64,000 nt of DNA from CAYMZZ01 sp047600605 (lineage in GTDB: Bacteria; Bacteroidota; Bacteroidia; Chitinophagales; Chitinophagaceae), in contig JASGKK010000002.1 in the NCBI GenBank assembly GCA_047600605.1, positions 1,178,001-1,242,000 on the forward strand, written 5' to 3'. The notes under the pieces are model-generated. The model searched no databases. It was not told the DNA's origin and saw only the letters and a list, made by a program, of their open reading frames with translations. Below, piece after piece: positions 33,886 through 41,864 of the stretch. Numbering within the stretch: the first letter of the stretch is position 1; every line of letters starts with the position of its first letter. The position numbers and the translations under genes are program-made.

Positions 33886-33917
33886 AATACCTGTAGCAGC
33901 AAAACGAACAATTGTGT

Positions 33918-34778
33918 ATGGTACAACCGGCAAATGAACAACAGATACCCGCAAAGGGTGTGGCCATTCAGGGTTATGAAGGCAGTTTTCATCAGATGGC
34001 AGCACAGCTTTTCTTCGGAAAACAGGTGCCGGTAATCACCTGCGGCACCTTTCGCGATGTGGTACGTATTGCCAGCAACAAACGCGAAAGCGACGGAGGT
34101 GTGATGGCTATCGAAAACTCCATTGCCGGCAGCATCCTGGCCAATTACAACCTGCTGCAAAAAAGCAATCTTCGTATCGTAGGTGAACTCTATCTGCAGA
34201 TCAGGCAGCACCTGCTGGTAAATCCCGGTGTAAAACTGGAAGATATCCGCGAAGTACATTCACATACCATGGCGCTGCAGCAGTGTTACGGGTTCCTCGA
34301 TAAATATAACTGGAAACTGGTCGAAACAGAAGATACAGCGCTGAGTGCCCGTCATGTGCATCAGCACAAAAGCAAACATATTGCAGCTATTGCCAGCAAG
34401 CTGGCGGCAGAGCTGTTTGATCTCGATCTGCTGGCTCCCAATATTCATACGCTGAAAAACAATTATACCCGCTTTCTTATCCTCCGTCGCGAAGATCAGT
34501 CAGAAGAGGTGACGGGTGCAGACAAGGCTTCTCTCTATTTTCATACCGATCATTCCAAAGGGAGCCTGGCACGTGTACTTACCCGTATTGCCGAAGGAGG
34601 GATCAATCTCAGTAAGCTGCAGAGTTTTCCCATACCCGGGTCAGATTTTAAATACAGTTTTCATGCAGATATGGAGTTTGAAAACGCAGCACAGTTTTAT
34701 GAGGTTGTCGAAAGTATTACACCTCTTACAGAAGATCTGAAAATATACGGTGTATATAAAAGAGGACAATGGAAGTAG
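33918..34778 (+). CDS. pheA: Prephenate dehydratase with ACT domain
   Basis: Converts prephenate to phenylpyruvate, the committed step to phenylalanine. The 286-residue protein has the PDT catalytic domain (GYEGSFHQMAAQLFF, GGVMAIENSIAGSI, NNYTRFLIL) and a C-terminal ACT regulatory domain (GSLARVLTRIAEGGINLSKLQSFPIPG) that normally gives feedback inhibition by phenylalanine. ATG 33918 was chosen over TTG 33912. It follows the Phe/Tyr leader attenuator and starts the aromatic amino-acid operon; the aminotransferase gene starts 31 bases downstream. Confidence 0.95.
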   Translation: MVQPANEQQIPAKGVAIQGYEGSFHQMAAQLFFGKQVPVITCGTFRDVVRIASNKRESDGGVMAIENSIAGSILANYNLLQKSNLRIVGELYLQIRQHLLVNPGVKLEDIREVHSHTMALQQCYGFLDKYNWKLVETEDTALSARHVHQHKSKHIAAIASKLAAELFDLDLLAPNIHTLKNNYTRFLILRREDQSEEVTGADKASLYFHTDHSKGSLARVLTRIAEGGINLSKLQSFPIPGSDFKYSFHADMEFENAAQFYEVVESITPLTEDLKIYGVYKRGQWK

Positions 34779-34809
34779 TTTAAGAGTTATAAGTTTTAAG
34801 TATTAAGTT

Positions 34810-35964
34810 ATGCATGTAAGTAAAAGACTGGATGGAATCGGGGAATACTATTTTTCCAAAAAACTGCGGGAGATTGAAGAGTTGAACCGTACAGGCGAAG
34901 CCGTGATCAACCTGGGTATTGGCAGCCCCGATCTGCCGGCACATCCGGATGTGATCCGTACGCTGCAGGAAAGTACTGCACTGCACAATGCACATGCTTA
35001 TCAGTCCTACAAAGGAGTACAGCAGTTGCGCCAGGCAATGAGCGACTGGTACCGCAACTGGTACAATGTGTCGCTTAACCCCGACACGGATATCCTGCCA
35101 TTGCTGGGAAGTAAAGAAGGTATCATGCATATCTGTATGACTTATCTCAATAAAGGAGATGAAGTACTGGTGCCCGATCCCGGATATCCTACTTATAGCG
35201 CAGCTGTAAAACTGGCCGGTGGTAAACCGGTTGCTTATAAGCTTAAGGAGAAGAATAATTATGAACCCGATTTTGAACGACTCGAAAAAAAGGGTTTGCA
35301 TAAAGTGAAATTGCTGTTTGTGAATTATCCGCATATGCCAACCGGTCAGGCAGCATCGGAACAGTTGTTTGAAAAGATAATAGCATTTGCACGCCGGCAT
35401 CATATACTGGTAGTGCATGACAATCCATACAGTTTTATTCTCAATGATCAGCCCATGAGCCTGCTTTCCGTAAATGGAGCCGGCGGGTATGTACTGGAGC
35501 TTAACTCGCTCAGCAAATCACATAATATGGCCGGGTGGCGTGTGGGTATGCTGTGTGGCGCAGGTGAGCGCATTGCAGAAGTACTGCGGTTTAAAAGCAA
35601 TATGGATAGCGGTATGTTTTTGCCGGTACAACTGGCGGCCGCCAAAGCCCTGAGTCTGGGGCGCGACTGGCACGAATCGCTCAATGAGGTATACCGTGAG
35701 CGGAGAGTAAAAGTATTTGAATTGCTGCAGGGATTGCACTGCCGCTATTCGACCAGCCAGACCGGCATGTTTGTGTGGGCCGGTATTCCTTCGTCTGTAA
35801 AAGACGGATATGCACTGAGCGACCGGGTGCTGCAGAAGGCGCGCGTATTCATTACACCCGGTGGCATCTTTGGCGAAGCAGGAGAAAAATATATACGTAT
35901 CAGTTTATGCAGCCCGGTAGCTACTATCGAAAAAGCAATCAGCCGGATTGCAGCTATTCAATAA
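34810..35964 (+). CDS. Class I/II pyridoxal-phosphate aminotransferase (aromatic)
   Basis: A 384-residue fold-type I aminotransferase. The PLP lysine is in NSLSKSHNMAGWRVG. Also visible are VPDPGYPTYSAAVKLAGG, the NYPHMPTGQ motif (in most relatives NYPNNPTG) and the conserved Arg in the C-terminal YIRISLC. Its place between prephenate dehydratase and prephenate dehydrogenase suggests that it transaminates phenylpyruvate and hydroxyphenylpyruvate (or prephenate), but relatives include LL-diaminopimelate and aspartate aminotransferases, so specificity is inferred from position. It is preceded by a fragment of the 20231-type repeat. Confidence 0.88.
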   Translation: MHVSKRLDGIGEYYFSKKLREIEELNRTGEAVINLGIGSPDLPAHPDVIRTLQESTALHNAHAYQSYKGVQQLRQAMSDWYRNWYNVSLNPDTDILPLLGSKEGIMHICMTYLNKGDEVLVPDPGYPTYSAAVKLAGGKPVAYKLKEKNNYEPDFERLEKKGLHKVKLLFVNYPHMPTGQAASEQLFEKIIAFARRHHILVVHDNPYSFILNDQPMSLLSVNGAGGYVLELNSLSKSHNMAGWRVGMLCGAGERIAEVLRFKSNMDSGMFLPVQLAAAKALSLGRDWHESLNEVYRERRVKVFELLQGLHCRYSTSQTGMFVWAGIPSSVKDGYALSDRVLQKARVFITPGGIFGEAGEKYIRISLCSPVATIEKAISRIAAIQ

Positions 35965-35974
35965 TTGAAAAGTA

Positions 35975-36823
35975 ATGGAAAGAAAAACAATAGCCATAGT
36001 GGGAGTGGGGCTGATTGGCGGATCACTTGCCATACAGTTGCATGAGAAAAAACTCTCTTCGCGGCTGATCGGTGTCGATGCCAGTGAAGAGCACGCACGT
36101 GCGGCATTGGAGCGCGAGCTGGTAGATGAGATACTGCCGCTGCAGCAGGCCATTGGCGAGGCTGATGTGATTGTGCTGGCTATACCGGTTGACCGCATGA
36201 CACAACTCCTGCCCGAAGTACTCGATCTTGTAGATCGGCAGATAGTGCTGGATCTTGGATCAACCAAGGCGACATTAATTGATAGCATCAAACAACATCC
36301 CAAAAGGGGGAGATATGTAGCCACGCATCCTATGTGGGGTACCGAAAACAGCGGTCCACAGGCAGCGGTGCGTGGCGCCTATGAAAATAAGGCTGTCATA
36401 CTTTGTAATACACAGGATAGTGATGAGGATGCGGCGCTGTGGGTAAAGACCATGTACCGGAAGATCGGTATGCACCTGCTCGAAATGGAAGCCCATGCGC
36501 ATGACCTGCACGCTGCCTATGTGAGCCATATTTCACATATCACTTCTTTTGCCCTGGCCAATACCGTGCTGGAAAAAGAGAAAGAGGATCAGGCTATTTT
36601 CGAACTGGCCAGTGCCGGTTTTGAAAGTACCGTGCGCCTGGCAAAGAGTAATCCTGCTATGTGGGTGCCCATTTTTCTGCAAAACCGCGATAATGTACTG
36701 GATGTACTCAATGAACATATTGCACAGCTGATCCGGTTCAGAGACAGTATTGAGCAGGGCAATCAGCAGCATTTGCAGCAACTGATAGAAGATGCCAATA
36801 AGATCAGGCGTATACTAAAATAA
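35975..36823 (+). CDS. tyrA: Prephenate dehydrogenase
   Basis: Converts prephenate to 4-hydroxyphenylpyruvate for tyrosine. The 282-residue protein has an N-terminal Rossmann fold (IAIVGVGLIGGSLAIQL), VLDLGSTKATL, the substrate-site HPMWGTENSGPQA (active-site His) and a helical C-terminal dimerisation domain (SHISHITSFALANTVLE). No ACT domain is attached, so feedback control may come through the operon's attenuator or through other enzymes. It begins 10 bases after the aminotransferase gene. Confidence 0.93.
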   Translation: MERKTIAIVGVGLIGGSLAIQLHEKKLSSRLIGVDASEEHARAALERELVDEILPLQQAIGEADVIVLAIPVDRMTQLLPEVLDLVDRQIVLDLGSTKATLIDSIKQHPKRGRYVATHPMWGTENSGPQAAVRGAYENKAVILCNTQDSDEDAALWVKTMYRKIGMHLLEMEAHAHDLHAAYVSHISHITSFALANTVLEKEKEDQAIFELASAGFESTVRLAKSNPAMWVPIFLQNRDNVLDVLNEHIAQLIRFRDSIEQGNQQHLQQLIEDANKIRRILK

Positions 36824-36835
36824 TTTGTTAACAGA

Positions 36836-36861
36836 AGCAGTTTTGCACAAACAGAACTGCT
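36836..36861 (+). other. Hairpin in the tyrA-aroF gap
   Basis: AGCAGTT-(12 bases)-AACTGCT inverted repeat in the 76-base gap, the only sizeable gap within the aromatic operon. No T-run follows. It could be an RNA-processing or stability element, but nothing further supports a role. Confidence 0.35.
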
Positions 36862-36899
36862 GGCAATAGAATCAATAACTTTACAAACCAAGCGTATAT

Positions 36900-37988
36900 A
36901 TGCAAACAGCAGAACAAACTCAGAAAGACACCGTGCAGGCCGCATGGAATAAAAGGCCGCTGATCATCAGTGGGCCTTGCAGTGCAGAAACAGAAGAACA
37001 GGTACTGGCAACCGCGCAGCGGCTGGCAGCTACCGGCAAAATAAATATGCTGCGTGCGGGCATCTGGAAACCCCGTACCAAACCGGGCATGTTTGAAGGC
37101 ATTGGCGCCAAAGGATTGCCCTGGCTGCAGCAGGCTAAAAAACTTACCGGCTTACCTACTACCGTAGAAGTAGCTACCGGCAAGCAGGTACAGGATGCAC
37201 TCACCTTCGATGTAGATGTATTGTGGATCGGTGCACGTACCACGGTAAACCCCTTCAGTGTGCAGGAAGTAGCCGACGCTCTGCGTGGTGTGGATGTACC
37301 GGTGCTGATCAAAAATCCGATCAACCCGGATCTCGAATTGTGGTCTGGTGCGGTAGAACGTGTAGCAAGAGCCGGCATCAAACAAATTGGACTGATCCAT
37401 CGCGGATTTTCTTCTTACGGCAATACAGAATACCGCAATGCACCCATGTGGCACCTGGCCATTGAGATGAAACTCAAACATCCCAATATGCCGATCATCA
37501 ACGATCCCAGTCATATCTGCGGACGCCGCGATATACTGCTCGAAGTGATGCAGCGTGCTGTGGATCTCGATTATGATGGACTGATGATCGAAAGCCATAT
37601 TGATCCGGACAATGCCTGGAGCGATGCCAAACAACAGGTGACACCCGAGCGCCTGGCCGAAATGCTGGATACCATCATCTGGCGTAAGGAAGATGTAAAC
37701 TCTGCCGAATATCATGCTGCACTGGAGAAACTGCGCCAGCAGATCAATCACCTTGATGATGAACTGATGCAGATACTTGGGCAGCGGATGAAGATAGCCG
37801 AGCAGATCGGGCAATACAAAAAAGAAAATAATATCACCATCCTGCAAACGAACCGCTGGAATGAGATCATCGAAAAAGCGTTTGTAAAAGCAGATAAACT
37901 GGGATTGAGCAAAGAATTTATCACCCGTTATTTTGATGCGGTGCATATGGAAAGCATCAATCACCAAAAGAAAGTACTGGATTCTTAA
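36900..37988 (+). CDS. aroF: Bifunctional DAHP synthase / chorismate mutase
   Basis: Fuses the first enzyme of the shikimate pathway (DAHP synthase, KDPG-aldolase-like type as in Bacillus) to chorismate mutase at the pathway's branch point. The N-terminal ~265 residues carry ISGPCSAETEEQV, GIWKPRTKPGMFEG, WIGARTTVNPFSVQEV, IHRGFSSYGNTEYRNAPMW and INDPSHICGRRD. The C-terminal ~90 residues form an AroQ-type chorismate mutase (LEKLRQQINHLDDELMQILGQRMKIAEQIGQYK). The domain order, DAHP synthase first, is common in Bacteroidota. It lies in the operon with pheA and tyrA, whose substrate prephenate its mutase makes. Confidence 0.95.
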   Translation: MQTAEQTQKDTVQAAWNKRPLIISGPCSAETEEQVLATAQRLAATGKINMLRAGIWKPRTKPGMFEGIGAKGLPWLQQAKKLTGLPTTVEVATGKQVQDALTFDVDVLWIGARTTVNPFSVQEVADALRGVDVPVLIKNPINPDLELWSGAVERVARAGIKQIGLIHRGFSSYGNTEYRNAPMWHLAIEMKLKHPNMPIINDPSHICGRRDILLEVMQRAVDLDYDGLMIESHIDPDNAWSDAKQQVTPERLAEMLDTIIWRKEDVNSAEYHAALEKLRQQINHLDDELMQILGQRMKIAEQIGQYKKENNITILQTNRWNEIIEKAFVKADKLGLSKEFITRYFDAVHMESINHQKKVLDS

Positions 37989-37996
37989 ACCCGGAT

Positions 37997-39016
37997 ATGC
38001 AAAAGAAGAACTATCGGTTTTCTACCGCCGACACTACTTTTTATTTTGCCGCCGGTATCAGTCAGTTACGCCAGCTTACTGATCCGGCCAGCACCATCCT
38101 CATCACCGATGAGAACGTATATGCAGCGCATACCAAACGTTTCAAAGGATGGAATACGATTGTACTGAAACCAGGCGAAGAATATAAAGTGCAGACTACG
38201 GTCGACAGCCTGATCGAACAGCTGATTGAGATGGAGGCCGATCGCAAGACTACCCTTGTAGGAATAGGCGGCGGAGTGATCACAGACATTACCGGTTATG
38301 TGGCTTCCGTATACATGCGGGGTATCCGTTTTGGTTTTCTGCCTACTACACTACTGGCGCTGGTAGATGCTTCTATCGGTGGTAAAAACGGGATCGACGT
38401 AGGGGTGTATAAAAATATGGTGGGCATTATTCGCCAGCCTTCTTTTATCCTGCATGATATGGTGTTTCTGAAAACATTGCCGCAACAGGAATGGGAAAAC
38501 GGATTTGCAGAGATCATTAAACATGCCTGTATACGCGATGCAGCCATGTTTGCGCACCTGGAAGAAAAATCATTCCGGTCGTTTCAAACCAGTCAGAAGC
38601 AGGTATGCGAACTGGTACAACGCAATGCCGCATTGAAAGCGCGCGTGGTGAAAAATGATGAGTTTGAAAAGGGAGAACGCCGGTTGCTCAATTTTGGTCA
38701 TACACTGGGTCATGCCCTGGAAAACCAGTATGAGTTGATGCATGGCCAGGCAGTGGCGATCGGTATGACCTATGCCTGTCATATCTCAGAACAGTTGCGC
38801 GGCTTCCGTGATACAGAACGGGTGGTGCAGGTGATTGAGAAATATGGGTTACCAACCTATGCTGAGTTTGATAAAGCGCAGGCCTTTGCAGTATTGAAGA
38901 TGGATAAGAAAAGAGAACGCAAGGAAATGAATTATGTGCTGCTCGACAGAATTGGAAAAGGGATGGTACAGTCCATTCCCCTGCAGCAACTGGAGCAGAT
39001 TATCGAAAAACTTTAA
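37997..39016 (+). CDS. aroB: 3-dehydroquinate synthase
   Basis: Converts DAHP to 3-dehydroquinate, the second step of the shikimate pathway, using NAD+ and a divalent metal. The 339-residue protein shows LVGIGGGVITDITGYVASVYMRG and FLPTTLLALVDASIGGKNGID (NAD+ site), the metal ligands in FAEIIKHACI, FGHTLGHALE and MHGQAVAIGMTYA. It starts 8 bases after aroF, so is translated in the same operon. Confidence 0.97.
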   Translation: MQKKNYRFSTADTTFYFAAGISQLRQLTDPASTILITDENVYAAHTKRFKGWNTIVLKPGEEYKVQTTVDSLIEQLIEMEADRKTTLVGIGGGVITDITGYVASVYMRGIRFGFLPTTLLALVDASIGGKNGIDVGVYKNMVGIIRQPSFILHDMVFLKTLPQQEWENGFAEIIKHACIRDAAMFAHLEEKSFRSFQTSQKQVCELVQRNAALKARVVKNDEFEKGERRLLNFGHTLGHALENQYELMHGQAVAIGMTYACHISEQLRGFRDTERVVQVIEKYGLPTYAEFDKAQAFAVLKMDKKRERKEMNYVLLDRIGKGMVQSIPLQQLEQIIEKL

Positions 39017-39045
39017 ATCTCTGCCCGGTACGGGTACAGTGAAAT

Positions 39046-40356
39046 ATGAAAGTAAAAATCAGTCCTTCCGTATTAAGTGGTGTATTGCAGGCACCCGCTT
39101 CGAAAAGCTCGATGCAAAGGGCCTGTGCTGCTGCCTTGTTGCGGAAAGGACGCACGTTTATCCATAGTCCCGGTCATAGCAATGATGATAAAGCGGCTAT
39201 TGATATTATCCAGAAACTGGGAGCCTGTGTGGAATATTCTGCTGACGCACTGGAAGTGACCAGCGATGGTGTAAAACCTGTGGCACTGGAGGTAAACTGC
39301 GGTGAAAGCGGATTAAGCATACGCATGTTTACGCCTATTGCGGCATTAAGTACGCTGCCTGTCCGTATCAATGGATCAGGAAGCCTGGTGCAAAGACCCA
39401 TGGACTTTTTTGACCAGGTGCTGCCACAACTGGGTGTGCGCATCAGCAGCAATGGAGGACGTCTGCCAATGGATATACAGGGGCCCTTACAGGCACAGAA
39501 TATTACGGTAGATGGGTCACTCAGTTCACAGTTCCTCACCGGTCTGCTGATGGCTTTTAGTACTGCCATCCGCGAACAACAGATCACAGTGCCTGTTACC
39601 ATTACGGTCAACGATCTGAAGAGTAAACCCTATATAGATCTTACGCTCGATGTAATGCAGCAGTTTGGTCTGCCCGTGCCGGTGCATACCGATCATCGGG
39701 AATTTACATTTACAGCTGATAGCGTTCGGCCACAGCCATCGCTGGTAAATTATACTGTGGAGGGCGACTGGAGCGGAGGAGCGTTTCTGCTGGTAGCAGG
39801 TGCAATAGCCGGACCTATTACGGTACGTGGACTGGATGCTGGTTCTACACAGGCTGATAAAGCTATTCTTACTGCATTGCAGCGGGCTCATGCAGGTATC
39901 GCCATAGATGCTAAAGAAATAAAATTGCATCCGGCTCATCTCAGGGGATTTGAACTTGATGCTACGGATTGTCCGGACCTCTTTCCACCCCTGGTGGCAC
40001 TGGCAGCCTATTGCAAAGGACAATCGCGTATCAAAGGAATCAGTCGCCTCACACATAAAGAAAGTAACCGGGCACTTACCCTGCAGGAAGAATTTGGGAA
40101 AATGGGTGTGGGTATTGAGTTGAGTGGTGATGAGATGCTCGTAAATCCCCCCGCTCAATTGAAAGGAGCTGCAACCCATTCCCGTCATGACCATCGTATA
40201 GCCATGGCATGTGCGGTAGCCGCATTGCGCGCCTCGGGCAATACAGAGATTGCGGAAGCACAGGCTGTCAACAAATCCTATCCCGATTTTTATACCGACC
40301 TGAAATCACTCGGTGCACAGGTAGATATACAATCGTTGTGGCAGCATCTGCATTGA
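39046..40356 (+). CDS. aroA: 3-phosphoshikimate 1-carboxyvinyltransferase (EPSP synthase)
   Basis: Joins phosphoenolpyruvate to shikimate-3-phosphate. The 436-residue protein has the two-domain inside-out barrel signatures: LQAPASKSSMQRACAAALL, NCGESGLSIRMFTP, and TDCPDLFPPLVALAAYC; the catalytic-region RLTHKESNRA and SRHDHRIAMACAVAAL are also present. The usual N-terminal SGNAGTAMR glyphosate-site motif is here GESGLSIRM, which groups it with the more divergent class; that is a family observation only. Confidence 0.94.
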   Translation: MKVKISPSVLSGVLQAPASKSSMQRACAAALLRKGRTFIHSPGHSNDDKAAIDIIQKLGACVEYSADALEVTSDGVKPVALEVNCGESGLSIRMFTPIAALSTLPVRINGSGSLVQRPMDFFDQVLPQLGVRISSNGGRLPMDIQGPLQAQNITVDGSLSSQFLTGLLMAFSTAIREQQITVPVTITVNDLKSKPYIDLTLDVMQQFGLPVPVHTDHREFTFTADSVRPQPSLVNYTVEGDWSGGAFLLVAGAIAGPITVRGLDAGSTQADKAILTALQRAHAGIAIDAKEIKLHPAHLRGFELDATDCPDLFPPLVALAAYCKGQSRIKGISRLTHKESNRALTLQEEFGKMGVGIELSGDEMLVNPPAQLKGAATHSRHDHRIAMACAVAALRASGNTEIAEAQAVNKSYPDFYTDLKSLGAQVDIQSLWQHLH

Positions 40357-40412
40357 GCAGCCGGTTAATGTTTAATAATAAGATTACCTTCAGTGAGTAC
40401 AAACCTGTTTAT

Positions 40413-41417
40413 ATGAATTCATTTGGCCGTTTGTTCAGGGTACATATTTTCGGAGAGTCGCATGGCGATTGTGTAGGTGTGGTGATAGATGGTTGTGCGG
40501 CCGGCCTGCCATTGACGGCAGATGATCTGTTGCCCGATCTGGAGCGTCGTAAGGGAGGAAAACAAAAAGGAACGACTCCGCGTCAGGAGGCTGATTTCCC
40601 TTTTTTCAAAAGCGGTACTTTCAATGATCGTACTACGGGTGCGCCGATCATGATCTATTTTGAGAATAACAATACCCGCAGTGCTGATTATGAAAAGCAA
40701 CGCAGCTTTCCCCGTCCCGGTCATGCAGATATGGTGGCACATCAGAAATACGGTGGCAATGAAGATTATCGCGGAGGAGGTCATTTCAGTGCACGCCTTA
40801 CCACCGGGCTGGTAGCAGCAGGAGGTATTGCCAAAAAACTGATGCAGGGAATTACTATTGAAGCCGCAGTGATAGAAGCAGGTGGAGAAAAGGATATAGA
40901 AAAAGGATTACAAAAAGCGATCGACGCAAAAGACTCTATCGGGGGGATTGTAGAGTGCCGGATCAACGGGCTGCCCGCCGGTTTGGGTGAACCTTTTTTC
41001 GATTCCGTGGAATCACTGATTGCCCATATGGCATTTGCCATTCCTGCCGTGAAGGGAATTGAATTCGGAACCGGGTTTGCTGCGGCACGCATGTTTGGTT
41101 CGGAGCATAATGATGCTATTGAAAATATGGAAGGCAAAACGAGGACCAACCATGCCGGTGGTATAGTAGGTGGTATCAGCAATGGCAACGAACTGGTGTT
41201 CAGAATTGCCATTAAGCCTACAGCATCTACTCCCAAAGAACAGTTTAGTCTCAACTGGGACTCTGGTGAGATGGAGCAATTTGCTGTACGGGGCCGGCAT
41301 GACCTGTGTGTGGCTCTGCGTGCTCCGGTAATCCTGGAGGCCTGCACGGCCCTGGTACTGGCAGACCTGCTGATGCTGGAAGGCAAACTGCCGCGTGTAT
41401 TTTCATTGGCTCATTAA
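40413..41417 (+). CDS. aroC: Chorismate synthase
   Basis: Makes chorismate from EPSP using reduced FMN, the last shared step. The start at ATG 40413 gives MNSFGRLFRVHIFGESHG, the standard opening; the longer frame from 40209 overlaps aroA and was rejected. Further motifs: GCAAGLPLTADDL, RRKGGKQKGTTPRQEADFP, PRPGHADMVAHQKYG, RGGGHFSARLTTGLVAAGG, NHAGGIVGGISNG and GRHDLCVALRAPVILEA. The 334-residue length is slightly short for the family (about 350-390). It closes the run of shikimate genes in the operon. Confidence 0.95.
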   Translation: MNSFGRLFRVHIFGESHGDCVGVVIDGCAAGLPLTADDLLPDLERRKGGKQKGTTPRQEADFPFFKSGTFNDRTTGAPIMIYFENNNTRSADYEKQRSFPRPGHADMVAHQKYGGNEDYRGGGHFSARLTTGLVAAGGIAKKLMQGITIEAAVIEAGGEKDIEKGLQKAIDAKDSIGGIVECRINGLPAGLGEPFFDSVESLIAHMAFAIPAVKGIEFGTGFAAARMFGSEHNDAIENMEGKTRTNHAGGIVGGISNGNELVFRIAIKPTASTPKEQFSLNWDSGEMEQFAVRGRHDLCVALRAPVILEACTALVLADLLMLEGKLPRVFSLAH

Positions 41418-41429
41418 TCAATTATCTGT

Positions 41430-41729
41430 ATGGCACTCATCTATCATATTACTACTGCTACCGCATGGGCCGAAGCCCTGAGGATGGGGCAGTATGAAGC
41501 TCCATCGCTGCAATCGGAAGGATTTATTCATAATTGTGAAGAAAGCCAGGTAGCTGCCATCCTCGAACGTTTTTATGCCGGCCAGCAGGAGCTGGTCAAA
41601 CTTGTGATTGATACAGACAAACTCAGTTCTCCGCTGGTATACGAATGGTCTGCCTCTCTGGCGGATACCTTTCCCCATATTTACGGCCCTGTTAATCTCG
41701 ATGCTGTGCTGGAGGCCGTGGCCCTGTAA
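41430..41729 (+). CDS. DUF952 domain-containing protein
   Basis: A 99-residue protein of the small DUF952 family (residue pattern YHITTATAWAEAL ... SEGFIHNCEESQVAAILERFY ... ELVKLVIDTDKLSSPLVYEW ... FPHIYGPVNLDAV). The function of the family is unknown. It starts 12 bases after aroC and is co-transcribed, but nothing ties it to aromatic synthesis. A weak terminator hairpin follows at 41731. Confidence 0.85.
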   Translation: MALIYHITTATAWAEALRMGQYEAPSLQSEGFIHNCEESQVAAILERFYAGQQELVKLVIDTDKLSSPLVYEWSASLADTFPHIYGPVNLDAVLEAVAL

Positions 41730-41730
41730 G

Positions 41731-41767
41731 AAAAAAGTCATCCCGTATGCAACAGTCGGGCTTTTTT
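41731..41767 (+). terminator. Probable terminator of the aromatic operon
   Basis: AAAAAAG with CCCG, an 11-base loop, then CGGG with CTTTTTT. The arms leave a 4-base bulge, so it is less clear-cut than others here, but the T-run and location fit the end of the operon. Confidence 0.6.
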
Positions 41768-41864
41768 CCTCTTCCTGTAGTGGGCTGCACTATTTCAGCC
41801 CGGTATTTGTTATTTTGCTGTATCTAATGAGAGCAGGGGATATTTATTCTATGTAATTCACTAT

